Source: Pseudonocardia hierapolitana
GTDB lineage: Bacteria; Actinomycetota; Actinomycetes; Mycobacteriales; Pseudonocardiaceae
DNA: 64,000 bases
Direction: 5' to 3'
Assembly (NCBI RefSeq): GCF_007994075.1
Contig: NZ_VIWU01000001.1
Span: 5,828,001-5,892,000 of the forward strand
The notes under the pieces are model-generated. The model was not told the DNA's origin. It was given only the letters and a program-made list of their open reading frames with translations, and did not search any database. This document shows, piece by piece, positions 8,099-16,919 of the stretch (the first letter of the stretch is position 1; each line of letters opens with the position of its first letter). The position numbers and the translations under genes are program-made.

Positions 8099-9106
8099 GT
8101 GGCACCGACCATCCGGGACGTCGCTCGAGCGGCGGGGGTCTCGCAGGCCACCGTCTCGCGGGCGCTCTCGATGCCCGAGCTGGTGCGGCCGGCCACTCGG
8201 GTGCGGGTGGAGGCAGCCGCGCGGGACCTGGGCTACCGGCCCAACCGGGCGGCCAGGGGCCTGATCACCGGGCGCACGGGCAACCTGGGCCTGATCGTCC
8301 CGGACCTGTCGAACCCGTTCTTCGCGGCCGTCGTGAAGGGCGTGCAGTCCGCGGCACGGGCCGCGGACCACTCGGTGTTCATCGCCGACACCGACGAGGA
8401 ACCCGGCGTGGAGGCCGACCTGCTGCGCGCGCTCGCCAAGCAGGTGGACGGGCTGATCCTGTGCTCGCCACGCGCCCCCGACGACGAGCTCGCGAGCGTC
8501 GGCACGGACACCACGATCGTGCTGATGAACCGCGAGTCGGGCGAGCGGCCCAGCGTCACCGCCGACAACGCCGACGGCATGCGGCAGGCCCTCGAGCACC
8601 TGGCGGCGCTGGGGCACCGCCGCGTCGCGTTCGTGGCCGGGCCGCGCACGTCGTGGTCCAACGCGCAGCGTGAGGTGGGGTTGCACCGCGCGGCCGCGGC
8701 CGGCGGGATCGACCTGGTGCACCTCGGGCACTTCCCGCCGCAGTTCGAGGGCGGCGTCGCGGCGGCCGACCTCGCGGTGGCCTCCGGCGCCACGGCGGTG
8801 ATCGCCTACAACGACCTGGTCGCGCTCGGCCTGCTCAGCCGCCTCGGCGCCCGCGGTATCCCGGTGCCGGCCGCCATGAGCGTCCTCGGATGCGACGACA
8901 TCGGCATGTCGGCCATGAGCCATCCGGCGCTCACCACGGTGTCGGTGCCCAAGCGAGCGGCAGGCCGGGCCACCGTCGGACTGCTGCTGGCGCTCCTCGA
9001 CGCGGGCCCGGATGCGGGCCCGATGCACCGCGAACTTCCCACCCAGCTCATCGTGCGCGACACGACGGGGGTCGCGCCCATCTCCCCGAAGGGATCCAGC
9101 CGATGA
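8099..9106 (+). CDS. LacI-family transcriptional regulator
   Basis: 335 residues. The helix-turn-helix TIRDVARAAGVSQATVSRAL at residues 3-22 and the hinge RPNRAARGL are classical LacI. Residues from about 60 form the periplasmic-binding-protein-like sensor, which opens with GLIVPDLSNPFFAAVVKGV. The GTG at 8099 has GGAGGC 4 bases before it. It overlaps the solute-binding protein gene by ATGA, so the regulator is the first gene of the transporter operon and probably senses the imported compound. Two operator-like sites lie upstream. Confidence 0.9.
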   Translation: MAPTIRDVARAAGVSQATVSRALSMPELVRPATRVRVEAAARDLGYRPNRAARGLITGRTGNLGLIVPDLSNPFFAAVVKGVQSAARAADHSVFIADTDEEPGVEADLLRALAKQVDGLILCSPRAPDDELASVGTDTTIVLMNRESGERPSVTADNADGMRQALEHLAALGHRRVAFVAGPRTSWSNAQREVGLHRAAAAGGIDLVHLGHFPPQFEGGVAAADLAVASGATAVIAYNDLVALGLLSRLGARGIPVPAAMSVLGCDDIGMSAMSHPALTTVSVPKRAAGRATVGLLLALLDAGPDAGPMHRELPTQLIVRDTTGVAPISPKGSSR

Positions 9107-10311
9107 CCATGCACTGGCGCAGGGCGTTCACCGCGGGAGGGATCAGCGCGATCCTCCTGCTGGCCGGCTGCGGGGCACCGGAGGGGCCCGGCGCCGCGCA
9201 GGTGCCCGCGGGCGAGGTGCCCGACCGCCCGTCCCAGCCGGTGACGCTCAACATCCTCGACGTCGCCGGCAACCTGCAGCTCACGCAGGGGATGATCGAC
9301 GACTTCGTGGCGAAGAACCCGGACATCGTCTCGCGGGTGACCACCGAGAAGGCAGCGGCGCCCGAGATGGCCGGCAAGATCAAGGCGCAGCAGGACGCCG
9401 GCCGCCTGGGCATCGACCTGGTGCTCACCGGCACCGACGGTCTGTCGGCCGGCACCGAGCAGGGCCTGTTCACGCCGCTGCTGCCGCAGTTCGCCGACCG
9501 GCTGAAGGGGATGGAGAACTACCAGGAGCCTGCGGCGGCGATGCAGGAGCTGGCCGTCGACCACGGCGTCGTGATCACCTACTACCCGTCGGGCCCGCTC
9601 ATCGAGTACGCGCCGGACCGGGTGCCGAACCCGCCGAAGACCGCCCAGGAGCTGCTCGCCTACGCGCAGGCCAATCCCGGCAAGGTCGGCTACGCGCGGC
9701 CGGCGAACTCGGGGCCGGGGCGCACGTTCCTCATGGGCCTGCCCTACATCCTCGGCGACTCGAACCCCAAGGACCCGGTCAACGGGTGGGAGAAGACCTG
9801 GGCGTACCTCGCGGAGCTGGACAAGACCGTCACGTCCTACCCGTCGGGCACCGCGGACACGATGAAGAACCTGGCCAACGGCACCTACGACATCATCGTC
9901 TCCACCACCGGCTGGGACATCAACCCGCGGGCGCTGGGCACGGTGCCCGCCGAGTACAGGGTCGGCACGCTCGAGGGCTTCACCTGGGTCACCGACGCGC
10001 ACTACGCGGCGATCCCGAAGGGCGTGTCGGCCGACAAGCAGGCCGCGCTCCTCGCGCTGATCGAGTTCATGCTGACGCCCGAGCAGCAGGCGAAGGCCTA
10101 CGACACGGGCTACTTCTACCCGGGCCCGGCCGTCGAGGGCGTCACCCTGGACATGGCGCCGCCGGAGTCGCAGCAGGTGATCCGGCAGTTCGGCCGTCCC
10201 GAGTACGACGCGCTGATCGCGAACAACCCGAAGGCCACCCCGCTCGCCACGAAGGACATCGTCGCGGCGTTCGACCGGTGGGACCGTGAGATCGGCGGGG
10301 GCAACCAGTGA
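9103..10311 (+). CDS. ABC transporter extracellular solute-binding lipoprotein (PotD/iron-binding-like)
   Basis: 402 residues. A lipoprotein signal peptide ends in LLLAGC, with the lipidated Cys at 23. The mature part has the type II periplasmic-binding fold (VTLNILDVAGNLQLTQGMID, then KIKAQQDAGRLGIDLVLTG) seen in class 1 binding proteins paired with PotABC/FbpBC-type importers. It would be anchored outside the membrane and deliver ligand to the two permeases that follow. The ligand could be a polyamine, a phosphonate, ferric iron or an organic acid; the sequence alone does not decide. It overlaps the ATPase gene by GTGA. Confidence 0.85.
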   Translation: MTMHWRRAFTAGGISAILLLAGCGAPEGPGAAQVPAGEVPDRPSQPVTLNILDVAGNLQLTQGMIDDFVAKNPDIVSRVTTEKAAAPEMAGKIKAQQDAGRLGIDLVLTGTDGLSAGTEQGLFTPLLPQFADRLKGMENYQEPAAAMQELAVDHGVVITYYPSGPLIEYAPDRVPNPPKTAQELLAYAQANPGKVGYARPANSGPGRTFLMGLPYILGDSNPKDPVNGWEKTWAYLAELDKTVTSYPSGTADTMKNLANGTYDIIVSTTGWDINPRALGTVPAEYRVGTLEGFTWVTDAHYAAIPKGVSADKQAALLALIEFMLTPEQQAKAYDTGYFYPGPAVEGVTLDMAPPESQQVIRQFGRPEYDALIANNPKATPLATKDIVAAFDRWDREIGGGNQ

Positions 10312-11423
10312 CCGAGGGGTTCCGCGAGCTTCGCCTCGACGGGGTCGGGCGCCGGTTCGCCGGCAAGGACGCCCTGGCCGACCTCGACCTGACGATCCGG
10401 GCGGGCGAGTTCATCGCACTGCTCGGGCCGTCCGGGTGTGGCAAGTCGACGGCGCTGAACTGCCTGGCCGGCCTGCTGCCGCTGACGTCAGGCAGCATCT
10501 GGCAGGATGAGAAGCGGATCGACGTGCTGCCGCCGGAGAAGCGCGGGTTCGGCATGGTGTTCCAGAGCTACGCGCTCTTCCCGCACATGTCGGTGCGCCG
10601 CAACATCGCCTTCGGGCTGCAGATGCGCAGGCTGCCGCGGGCCGAGGTCGCGCGCCGCACCGCGGAGGCCATCCGGCTCGTGCAGCTCGAGGAGCACGTC
10701 GACAAGCTGCCCGGGCAGCTGTCGGGCGGGCAGCAGCAGCGGGTCGCGATCGCCAGGGCCGTCGTGCTGGAGCCGTCACTGGTGCTGATGGACGAGCCCC
10801 TGTCCAACCTCGACGCCAAGCTGCGGCTGGAGATGCGCACCGAGATCCGCAGGCTGCACCAGTCGCTCGGGCTCACCACCGTGTACGTCACCCACGACCA
10901 GGAGGAGGCCCTGTCGCTGGCCGACCGGCTCGTCGTGCTGCGGGCCGGGCGGGTGCAGCAGGTCGGCACGCCCGAGGAGCTCCACGCCCGGCCGGTGAAC
11001 TGGCACGTGGCCGACTTCATGGGCTTCCGGAACCTGTTCGAGATGACCGCGACGCAGGCCTCCCGCGGCGACGTGGTGGTCGAGGGCGAGGGGATGAAGC
11101 TGGTCGGGTCGGCGGTGTCCCCGATCGCCGAGGGTTCGCGGGCGGTCGCCGCGGTGCGCCCGGAGGACGTTCGGGTGGTCACGGGCGAGGGGGAGAACCA
11201 CCTCGACGTCGATGTCGAGGTGGTCGAGTACCAGGGCCGCGAGCTCGCCGTCGAGGTGCGCACGGCGTCCGGCCGGGCCCTGCACGTGCGCACCGACCAG
11301 CGGCTCGCCCCCGGCGACCGCGTGTCGCTCGCGATCGACCCGCAGCGCCTGCTGGTCTACCCGCTCGCCCCCGGTGAGCAGGCCCCCGCGCCGCTGGCCG
11401 ACGTCGAGGCGGTGGCGTCGTGA
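10308..11423 (+). CDS. ABC transporter ATP-binding protein (PotA/FbpC-like)
   Basis: 371 residues. Walker A GPSGCGKST is at 40-48, the Q-loop VFQSYALFPHMSV follows, the signature LSGGQQQR lies near 138-145, Walker B LVLMDEP near 160, and the switch His is in YVTHDQEEA. The C-terminal 130 residues form a TOBE/OB-like regulatory region, as in the CUT1/PotA ATPases. GTG start and GTG overlaps on both sides indicate coupled translation with the binding protein and first permease. It energises import through the permeases at 11420-13182. Confidence 0.92.
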   Translation: MTEGFRELRLDGVGRRFAGKDALADLDLTIRAGEFIALLGPSGCGKSTALNCLAGLLPLTSGSIWQDEKRIDVLPPEKRGFGMVFQSYALFPHMSVRRNIAFGLQMRRLPRAEVARRTAEAIRLVQLEEHVDKLPGQLSGGQQQRVAIARAVVLEPSLVLMDEPLSNLDAKLRLEMRTEIRRLHQSLGLTTVYVTHDQEEALSLADRLVVLRAGRVQQVGTPEELHARPVNWHVADFMGFRNLFEMTATQASRGDVVVEGEGMKLVGSAVSPIAEGSRAVAAVRPEDVRVVTGEGENHLDVDVEVVEYQGRELAVEVRTASGRALHVRTDQRLAPGDRVSLAIDPQRLLVYPLAPGEQAPAPLADVEAVAS

Positions 11424-12328
11424 CCGCCACGCTGGAGCGTGCGGAGCGTCAGGCGCAGACGCCCGCGCTGCGTCACCGGCTGGCCGAGCGAGGGGTGGAC
11501 CGGCAGTTGCTCCTGCTCGTCCCGGCCCTGCTGTTCGTCGTGCTGCTGTTCCTCTACCCGTTCTTCTACGGGCTGCAGCTGTCGTTCGCGCCCGAGGAGG
11601 GCGGGCCGCTGGCCAGCTACGCCGCGTTCTTCGCCGACCCGTACCAGCGCGGCACGATCTGGATCACGCTCGGGCTCGCGCTGCCGGCGGCCCTGCTCAA
11701 CGTGCTGGCGTCGGTGCCCATCGCCTACCGGATGCGCGGGCGCTTCCGCGGCAAGCGGCTGCTCACCACCGTGCTCGTCGTGCCGATCACGCTCGGCACG
11801 GTGCTCACCGCGCAGGGCCTGCTCAACTTCCTCGGCCCGGCCGGCTGGTTCAACAAGATCCTCACCGCCTTCGGGGTGGACGAGCCCGCGCGGCTGGTCG
11901 GCAACTACTGGGGCGTGTTCTTCTCCCTGGTGATCACCGGGTTCCCGTTCGCGTTCCTGCTGATCCTGTCCTACCTGTCCGGTATCGACCCCACCCTGGA
12001 ACAGGCCGCCGCCACGCTGGGCGCCGACTGGAAGCAGCGGTTCCGCCGCATCACGCTGCCGCTGCTCGCGCCCGGGCTCGCCACGACGTTCTGCCTGGCG
12101 TTCGTGCTCGCGTTCAGCGTGTTCCCGTCGGCCGTGCTGGTCGGCAACCCCGCGGGCGAGACCCGCGTGCTCGCCCTGGCCGCCTACCAGGCCGCGTACG
12201 AGCAGTACGACTACTCGCTCGCGTCGGCGATCGCGATGGTGATGGGCGCGGTCGAGCTGATCGTCATCGCCGTGGTGCTGCTGTGGCGGTCGCGGCTCTA
12301 CACCGGCTCGACGGGAGGCAAGGGCTGA
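11420..12328 (+). CDS. ABC transporter permease, PotB-like
   Basis: 302 residues with about six hydrophobic helices, the first at about 30-50. The cytoplasmic EAA loop is recognisable in LEQAAATLGADWKQRFRRIT with the conserved Gly, which contacts the ATPase. Sequence style (PFFYGLQLSFAPEEGG, VLVVPITLGTVLTAQGLLNF) is that of polyamine/iron-type importers. It overlaps the ATPase by GTGA and the second permease by one base. Confidence 0.88.
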   Translation: MTATLERAERQAQTPALRHRLAERGVDRQLLLLVPALLFVVLLFLYPFFYGLQLSFAPEEGGPLASYAAFFADPYQRGTIWITLGLALPAALLNVLASVPIAYRMRGRFRGKRLLTTVLVVPITLGTVLTAQGLLNFLGPAGWFNKILTAFGVDEPARLVGNYWGVFFSLVITGFPFAFLLILSYLSGIDPTLEQAAATLGADWKQRFRRITLPLLAPGLATTFCLAFVLAFSVFPSAVLVGNPAGETRVLALAAYQAAYEQYDYSLASAIAMVMGAVELIVIAVVLLWRSRLYTGSTGGKG

Positions 12329-13182
12329 TGGTCGCGCTCCAGCCCGGAAAGCGCCGGATCGTCGCGAGCCCCGCTGCGTGGCTCGTGTGGGGCGCCGTCG
12401 CGTTCTTCCTGGTCAACCTCGCAGGTGTCGTCGGGTCGGTGCTCGTCAGCTCCTTCGGCACGCGCTGGTTCGGCACCTGGCTGCCCGAGGGGTTCACCAC
12501 GAACTGGTACGCCGACGCGTGGCGCAGCTTCGGCCTGTTCGACGTCGTGAGCGTCACCCTGCAGGTCTCGCTCCTCGTCGTGCTGATCTCGGTGTTGATC
12601 GGTGTGCCGGCCTCCTACGTGCTGGCCCGGCGCAACTTCCCCGGCAAGAGGCTCGTGTACTTCGCGTTCCTGCTGCCGATCCTCATGCCGCCGATCACCT
12701 ACGGCATCCCGCTCGCCACCGTGCTCTACAAGTACGGGTTCGCCGGCAACATGTCCGGCGTGGTGCTGGCGAACCTGGTGCCGTCGGTGCCGTTCGTGAT
12801 CTTGACGATGACCCCGTTCATCGAGCAGATCAACCCGAGCATCGAATCCGCGGCCCGGATGTGCGGAGCCGGCATGCGGGCGTTGTTCCTGCGTGTGCTC
12901 GGCCCGCTGCTCGTGCCCGGCATCCTGGCCGCGTCGATCCTGGTGCTGGTCCGGACCGTGGGCATGTTCGAGCTGACGTTCCTCACCGCGGGCCCGGACT
13001 CCCAGACGCTCGTGGTGGCGCTGTACTACTCGATGTCGGCCGCCGGGATCAGGGCGCAGCAGTCGGTGGACGCGATGGCCGTGATCTACACGAGCACGAT
13101 GCTGGTGTTGCTGGTGATCGCGCTGCGCTACGTGAACCCGACCCAGCTCGTGGCGCGGGTGAAGGAGGCGCCGGAGCCCTGA
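12328..13182 (+). CDS. ABC transporter permease, PotC-like
   Basis: 284 residues, six predicted membrane helices. The EAA-type loop is SIESAARMCGAGMRALFLRV. The start ATG shares its A with the previous TGA. It pairs with the preceding permease to form the channel. It is the last gene of the LacI-controlled operon and converges on a LysR gene, with a hairpin at 13212-13238 in between. Confidence 0.88.
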   Translation: MVALQPGKRRIVASPAAWLVWGAVAFFLVNLAGVVGSVLVSSFGTRWFGTWLPEGFTTNWYADAWRSFGLFDVVSVTLQVSLLVVLISVLIGVPASYVLARRNFPGKRLVYFAFLLPILMPPITYGIPLATVLYKYGFAGNMSGVVLANLVPSVPFVILTMTPFIEQINPSIESAARMCGAGMRALFLRVLGPLLVPGILAASILVLVRTVGMFELTFLTAGPDSQTLVVALYYSMSAAGIRAQQSVDAMAVIYTSTMLVLLVIALRYVNPTQLVARVKEAPEP

Positions 13183-13211
13183 CCGGGGCAGCACACCGGC
13201 CAGGCGGGGCC

Positions 13212-13238
13212 GTTGCAGCAGAGCCACTTTCCTGCAAC
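13212..13238. terminator. Hairpin between convergent genes, GCCACTTTCC core
   Basis: GTTGCAG (13212-13218) and CTGCAAC (13232-13238) form a 7-bp stem whose loop contains GCCACTTTCC. The core is shared with the larger hairpins at 7904-7952 and 38737-38791. It can terminate both converging transcripts, but the short stem makes this a weaker call than its relatives. Confidence 0.45.
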
Positions 13239-13247
13239 CCGGCGCTC

Positions 13248-14150
13248 TCAGGACCCGTGGTCGCGCGCGGCCTCGCGCAGGCACCGGGCGAGCGCGGCGA
13301 CCGTGGGGTGGGCGCGGCCGCCGGCCCGCGTGACCAGTGAGACCGTGCGGGTCAGGGCGGGGTCGACCACCGGCCGCAGTTGCACCTCGGCCGACAGCGC
13401 CTCGGTCGCCAGCCGGGGCAGCAGCGCCACCCCGAGCCCGGCTGCGACCAGCGCGACGATCACCGTGTAGTCGTCGCTGACGTAGTCGATGTCGGGCGCG
13501 AATCCCGCCAGCCCGCAGGCCCGGTCCAGCACCGCGCGCAGTGCCGTGTCGCTGTGCGGGGCGATCCAGGCGTCGTCGCGCAGGATCGTGAGAGGTACCT
13601 GCTCCGGTGCATCACGGCCGCGGGGGAGGGCGGCGAGCAGCGGCTCGGTGAACAGCGGCCCGACGTCGACGCCGGGGTCGGCCACGCGGGGGAGCAGCGC
13701 GTACTCGTAGACGAGCGCGAGGTCGATCCGACCGGACCGGACCGCCGCCACCGCCTCGTCGGTCTCCAGTTCGGAGAGGATCACCCGCAGGTCCGGGTGC
13801 TCGGTGCGGCAGCGGGCGATCGCGGCCGGTACGAACGCGGCCGCCGCGGTGGGGAACGCCGCGAGCCGCGCGGTGCCGCGGACCGATCCGGCGAGGCCCG
13901 CGAGCGCCGCCTCGGCGGCCTCCAGCTCGGCCAGCACCCGTTCCGCGTGGTCGACGAGCACGCGGGCGGCCTCGGTGAGCGCCACCCGGCGGCCCTCGCG
14001 CACCAGCAACGGCATGCGCACCTCGCGCTCGAGCAGCGCGAGCTGCTGCGACACACCCGAGGGCGTGTACCCGCACGCCTGCGCGGTGGCGGCGATCGTG
14101 CCCCGGTTCGCGAGCTCCCTGAGCAGCCGCAGCCGACGTGGCTCCAACAT
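13248..14150 (-). CDS. LysR-family transcriptional regulator
   Basis: 300 residues. The N-terminal winged helix reads RLRLLRELANRGTIAATAQA and TPSGVSQQLALLEREVRMPL, then a linker helix and a two-lobed LysR substrate domain. It resembles actinobacterial LysR proteins that act on a neighbouring divergent gene, here the M24 hydrolase / enolase-superfamily pair at 14222. Paired GTGAT/ATCAC and AAGTGA/TCACTT half-sites occupy the 71-bp intergenic gap. The inducer is unknown, probably a substrate of that pair. Confidence 0.87.
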   Translation of the reverse strand: MLEPRRLRLLRELANRGTIAATAQACGYTPSGVSQQLALLEREVRMPLLVREGRRVALTEAARVLVDHAERVLAELEAAEAALAGLAGSVRGTARLAAFPTAAAAFVPAAIARCRTEHPDLRVILSELETDEAVAAVRSGRIDLALVYEYALLPRVADPGVDVGPLFTEPLLAALPRGRDAPEQVPLTILRDDAWIAPHSDTALRAVLDRACGLAGFAPDIDYVSDDYTVIVALVAAGLGVALLPRLATEALSAEVQLRPVVDPALTRTVSLVTRAGGRAHPTVAALARCLREAARDHGS

Positions 14151-14151
14151 G

Positions 14152-14188
14152 AAGTGATGCTACCGATCACCAGCAGAAACCGTCACTT
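14152..14188. promoter_or_regulatory. LysR operator candidate between divergent genes
   Basis: GTGAT (14154-14158) and ATCAC (14166-14170) are an inverted repeat with a 7-bp spacer. AAGTGA (14152-14157) also pairs with TCACTT (14183-14188), 25 bp away. Such multiple half-sites between a LysR gene and its divergent target are usual for recognition and activation sites. Confidence 0.45.
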
Positions 14189-14221
14189 GTCCTGAAGACG
14201 GGCGGGCCGCACCCTTCGCTC

Positions 14222-15385
14222 GTGACGATCACCGCCGTGCAGGGCGCACCGCCCCCGCACCCCCACGAGGACTCCGAGCGGCACTCCCGGATCAAGGCCT
14301 TGCGCGCCGCGATGGCCACCCGCGGGCTCGTCGCCGTCGCGCTGACCAGTCCGGAGAACGTCTACTACCTGCTGGGCCTCGACCACCTCGGCTACTTCGC
14401 CTTCACGATGCTCGTGTTGCCGGCCGAGGGCGATCCGGTCCTCGTGACGCGCGAGATGGAGCGCACGACGGTGCTGGCTCAGGTGCCCGAGGTCCGGCAC
14501 GTCACCTTCGCCGACGGCGAGGATCCCGCGTGCGCTGCGTCCCGCGCGCTCCGCCACGTCGCGCCGGATGGCGGGACGGTGGGCATCGAGGGCCGGGGGT
14601 CGTTCCTGCCTCCCGCGGTGCTCGACGGGCTCCGGGCCGTGCTGCCCGCGCTCGCCTGGGAGGACTGCACCGGCCTTCTCGCGTCGGCCCGCGCCGTGCA
14701 GTCGGCGACCGAGACGGGGTGTGCGCGCCGGGCGGCGGTCGTGTCCGACGCCGCGATGCAGGCGGGGATCGCGGCCGCGCGGCCGGGCGTGGCCGAGCGC
14801 GACGTGGCCGCGGCGACCTACCACGCGATGATCTCGGCCGGCGGCGAGGCGCCCGGCTTCGTCCCGCTGATCCGTCCCGTCGCGATGCTCGGACAGGAGC
14901 ACGTCACCTGGGGCGATCGTCACCTGCACGCCGGCCACGGGCTGTTCCTGGAACTGTCGGGCTGCGTGCGGCGCTACCACGCGCCGCTCAGCCGCACGGT
15001 CTACCCGGGGTACGCGCCTCCGGAGGCCGTGGAGGCCGCCGAGTCCGCGCTCGCCGGTCTCGCCGCCGCCCGCACGGCGCTGCGGCCGGGCGCCCGCACG
15101 GGCGAGGTCTTCGCCGCCTGGCAGCGCGCGGTGGGTGGCATGCCGCGCCGGCACCACTGCGGCTACCTCGTCGGCATCGGTTACCCGCCGAGCTGGGTGG
15201 GCGGCCCGGAGGTGCTCGGCATCCGGCCCGGCGGGGACGTCGAGGTGGTCGCCGGGATGGTCTTCCACCTCATGTCGTGGGTCGAGCGCCCGGTCGGGCA
15301 CGTCGTCTCCGACACGGCGCTCGTGACGGAGGACGGGTGCGAGCTGCTCACCACCGTCTCCCGCGAGCTCACGGTGGTGGCCTGA
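14222..15385 (+). CDS. M24-family peptidase-like hydrolase, creatinase/ectoine-hydrolase type
   Basis: 387 residues. A creatinase N-terminal domain (about 20-150: RIKALRAAMATRGLVAVALT, NVYYLLGLDHLGY) is followed by the pita-bread catalytic domain. True metallo-prolidases have two Asp ligands in DLG and DITR motifs. Here the first position is Glu 244 and the second Ala 254 (HAPLSRT). Creatinase and ectoine hydrolase (DoeA/EutD) likewise lack the metal site, so a metal-free C-N hydrolase is more likely than a dipeptidase. GTG start at 14222. It overlaps the next gene by one base, so the two share a pathway. Confidence 0.75.
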   Translation: MTITAVQGAPPPHPHEDSERHSRIKALRAAMATRGLVAVALTSPENVYYLLGLDHLGYFAFTMLVLPAEGDPVLVTREMERTTVLAQVPEVRHVTFADGEDPACAASRALRHVAPDGGTVGIEGRGSFLPPAVLDGLRAVLPALAWEDCTGLLASARAVQSATETGCARRAAVVSDAAMQAGIAAARPGVAERDVAAATYHAMISAGGEAPGFVPLIRPVAMLGQEHVTWGDRHLHAGHGLFLELSGCVRRYHAPLSRTVYPGYAPPEAVEAAESALAGLAAARTALRPGARTGEVFAAWQRAVGGMPRRHHCGYLVGIGYPPSWVGGPEVLGIRPGGDVEVVAGMVFHLMSWVERPVGHVVSDTALVTEDGCELLTTVSRELTVVA

Positions 15386-16569
15386 TGCGCATCACCGGCA
15401 TGCGCACCACTCCGGTCGCCGTCCCGTTCCGCACCGACGAGATCTGGGCGTTCGGCCGGCGCCGCGGCCAGGTCAGCGTCCTGCTCGAGCTGGAGACCGA
15501 CGAGGGCGTCGTGGGGCTCGGCGAAGCGGCGACCTACCCGTCGGCCGACATCGTGCTCGCCGTGTTCGCGAGCCTGGAGCCGCTGGTGATCGGCGCCGAC
15601 CCGCTGCGCATCGAGCAGCTCGTGCGGCGCATCGACGTGGTCGGCACGTGGCACCACGTCGGAGCGAGCAGCCCGGCGATCGCCGCCGTCGAGATGGCCT
15701 GCTGGGACATCGCGGGCAAGGTCTGCGGCCAGCCGCTGGTGAACCTCTTCGGCGGGCGCTTCCGCGACGGCGTCGAGTTCTTCTGGTACGTGGCCCGAGC
15801 CGAGCCCGACGAGGTCGCCGAGGAGGGCCGCCGGGCGACGAAGGCCGGGTTCTCCACCTGCTACCTGAAGGTCGGCGCCGACGACCCGCGCCGTGACGTC
15901 GAGCGCGTCGCCGCTCTGCGGGACGGTGCCGGGCCGGGCGCGCGGATCAGGGTGGACGCCAACGAGGCATGGTCGCCGGGCTCCGCGGTGCGGGTGATCC
16001 GGGAGCTGGCCCGCTACGACCTGGAGCTCGTCGAACAGCCGGTCTCCGGACGCAACCTCGACGAGATGGCCTACGTCCGGCGGCGCATCGACGTGCCGCT
16101 GCTGGCGAACGAGGCCTCCTGGACCCGGCACGCGCAGCTCGCCGTGATCCGGGCAGGCGCGGCCGACGTGATCTCGGTGGACAACCAGATGGACGGTGGG
16201 CTCGCCAACCTGCGCCGGTCCGCGGGCATGTGCGAGGCGGCCGGGCTGCCGGTCGTGAAGCACAGCCTCGGCGAGCTGGGCGTCGCCCTCGCCGCCGCCG
16301 TCCACGCGCTCGCGGCCACGCCGAACGCCCGCCCCGCCCACCAGGCGTACGGAGCCCTGCTCACCGACGACGTCGTCGCCGGGTTCGGCGGGCCCGCGGC
16401 GAACTACTCCGACGGGTGTCTCACCGTGCCGACCGGGCCGGGGCTCGGCGTCGAGCTGGACCGCGACCGGGTGGAGCGCTACGCCGAGCTGTACCGGCGC
16501 GAGGGCGCAGGCTTCGGGTTCCACGACCGCGAGCGGGTGCACGCGGCGGCGGCGCTGCCCAAGTTCTGA
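15385..16569 (+). CDS. Mandelate racemase / muconate lactonizing enzyme family protein (enolase superfamily)
   Basis: 394 residues with the N-terminal capping domain and C-terminal TIM barrel of the MR/MLE group. Candidate residues are Lys in TCYLKVGADD, Asp in RVDANEAW, Glu in LVEQPV, Glu in LLANEASW, Asp in VISVDNQMDGGL and His in VVKHSLGELG. That set would abstract the alpha proton of a carboxylate with Mg2+ stabilisation. Coupling to the M24 hydrolase suggests that a hydrolysed amide or amino-acid derivative is then epimerised, cyclised or dehydrated. N-succinyl/N-acyl amino acid racemase is one option; the substrate is not decided by sequence. Confidence 0.82.
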   Translation: MRITGMRTTPVAVPFRTDEIWAFGRRRGQVSVLLELETDEGVVGLGEAATYPSADIVLAVFASLEPLVIGADPLRIEQLVRRIDVVGTWHHVGASSPAIAAVEMACWDIAGKVCGQPLVNLFGGRFRDGVEFFWYVARAEPDEVAEEGRRATKAGFSTCYLKVGADDPRRDVERVAALRDGAGPGARIRVDANEAWSPGSAVRVIRELARYDLELVEQPVSGRNLDEMAYVRRRIDVPLLANEASWTRHAQLAVIRAGAADVISVDNQMDGGLANLRRSAGMCEAAGLPVVKHSLGELGVALAAAVHALAATPNARPAHQAYGALLTDDVVAGFGGPAANYSDGCLTVPTGPGLGVELDRDRVERYAELYRREGAGFGFHDRERVHAAAALPKF

Positions 16570-16919
16570 CCGCACCCGGCGCCCGGCCCGCGCACACGGA
16601 GACCACGGCTTCCAGTCGATTCCGAATTCGATGCCGCCGGGTCGAGCTGGTTCTGCATGATCAGGTCGGTGCCGGGTGCCACGCAACCGGCGGTGGTCGC
16701 GACCCGTCACCTCAGTCCTTCCCCGGCGAGTCACGGCGAGATCACCGCCGGACCGGGCCGCGGCCAGCACGGGGAGGCTGTTGCCTGATCGGCGCGCGGA
16801 GCCTTCAGCGATCAAGGCGAGATGGTGGCTAGTTGATCTTCGGGAGCGACCATTTGCCCTTGATCGCCACTGTCGGACCCGGCTGACCCTATTTTCGGTT
16901 GCCTTTGGCCGTCAGAGCA
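16570..16919. other. 350-bp gap between convergent genes
   Basis: No convincing gene is present; short frames lack ribosome sites and family features. The first 200 bp hold no strong repeat. The right part holds the inverted repeat at 16808-16867, described separately. Local base composition is less GC-rich than the genes on either side. Confidence 0.5.
16808..16867. repeat. Imperfect 19-bp inverted repeat, possible bidirectional terminator
   Basis: 16808-16826 (begins GCGATCAAGG) and 16849-16867 (ends CCTTGATCGC) match at 16 of 19 positions as an inverted repeat, around a 22-base loop. The first 10 bp are perfect. It lies between the 3' ends of the genes at 15385 and 16920. A bidirectional terminator is the simplest reading; a remnant of a small palindromic element is also possible. 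Confidence 0.5.
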
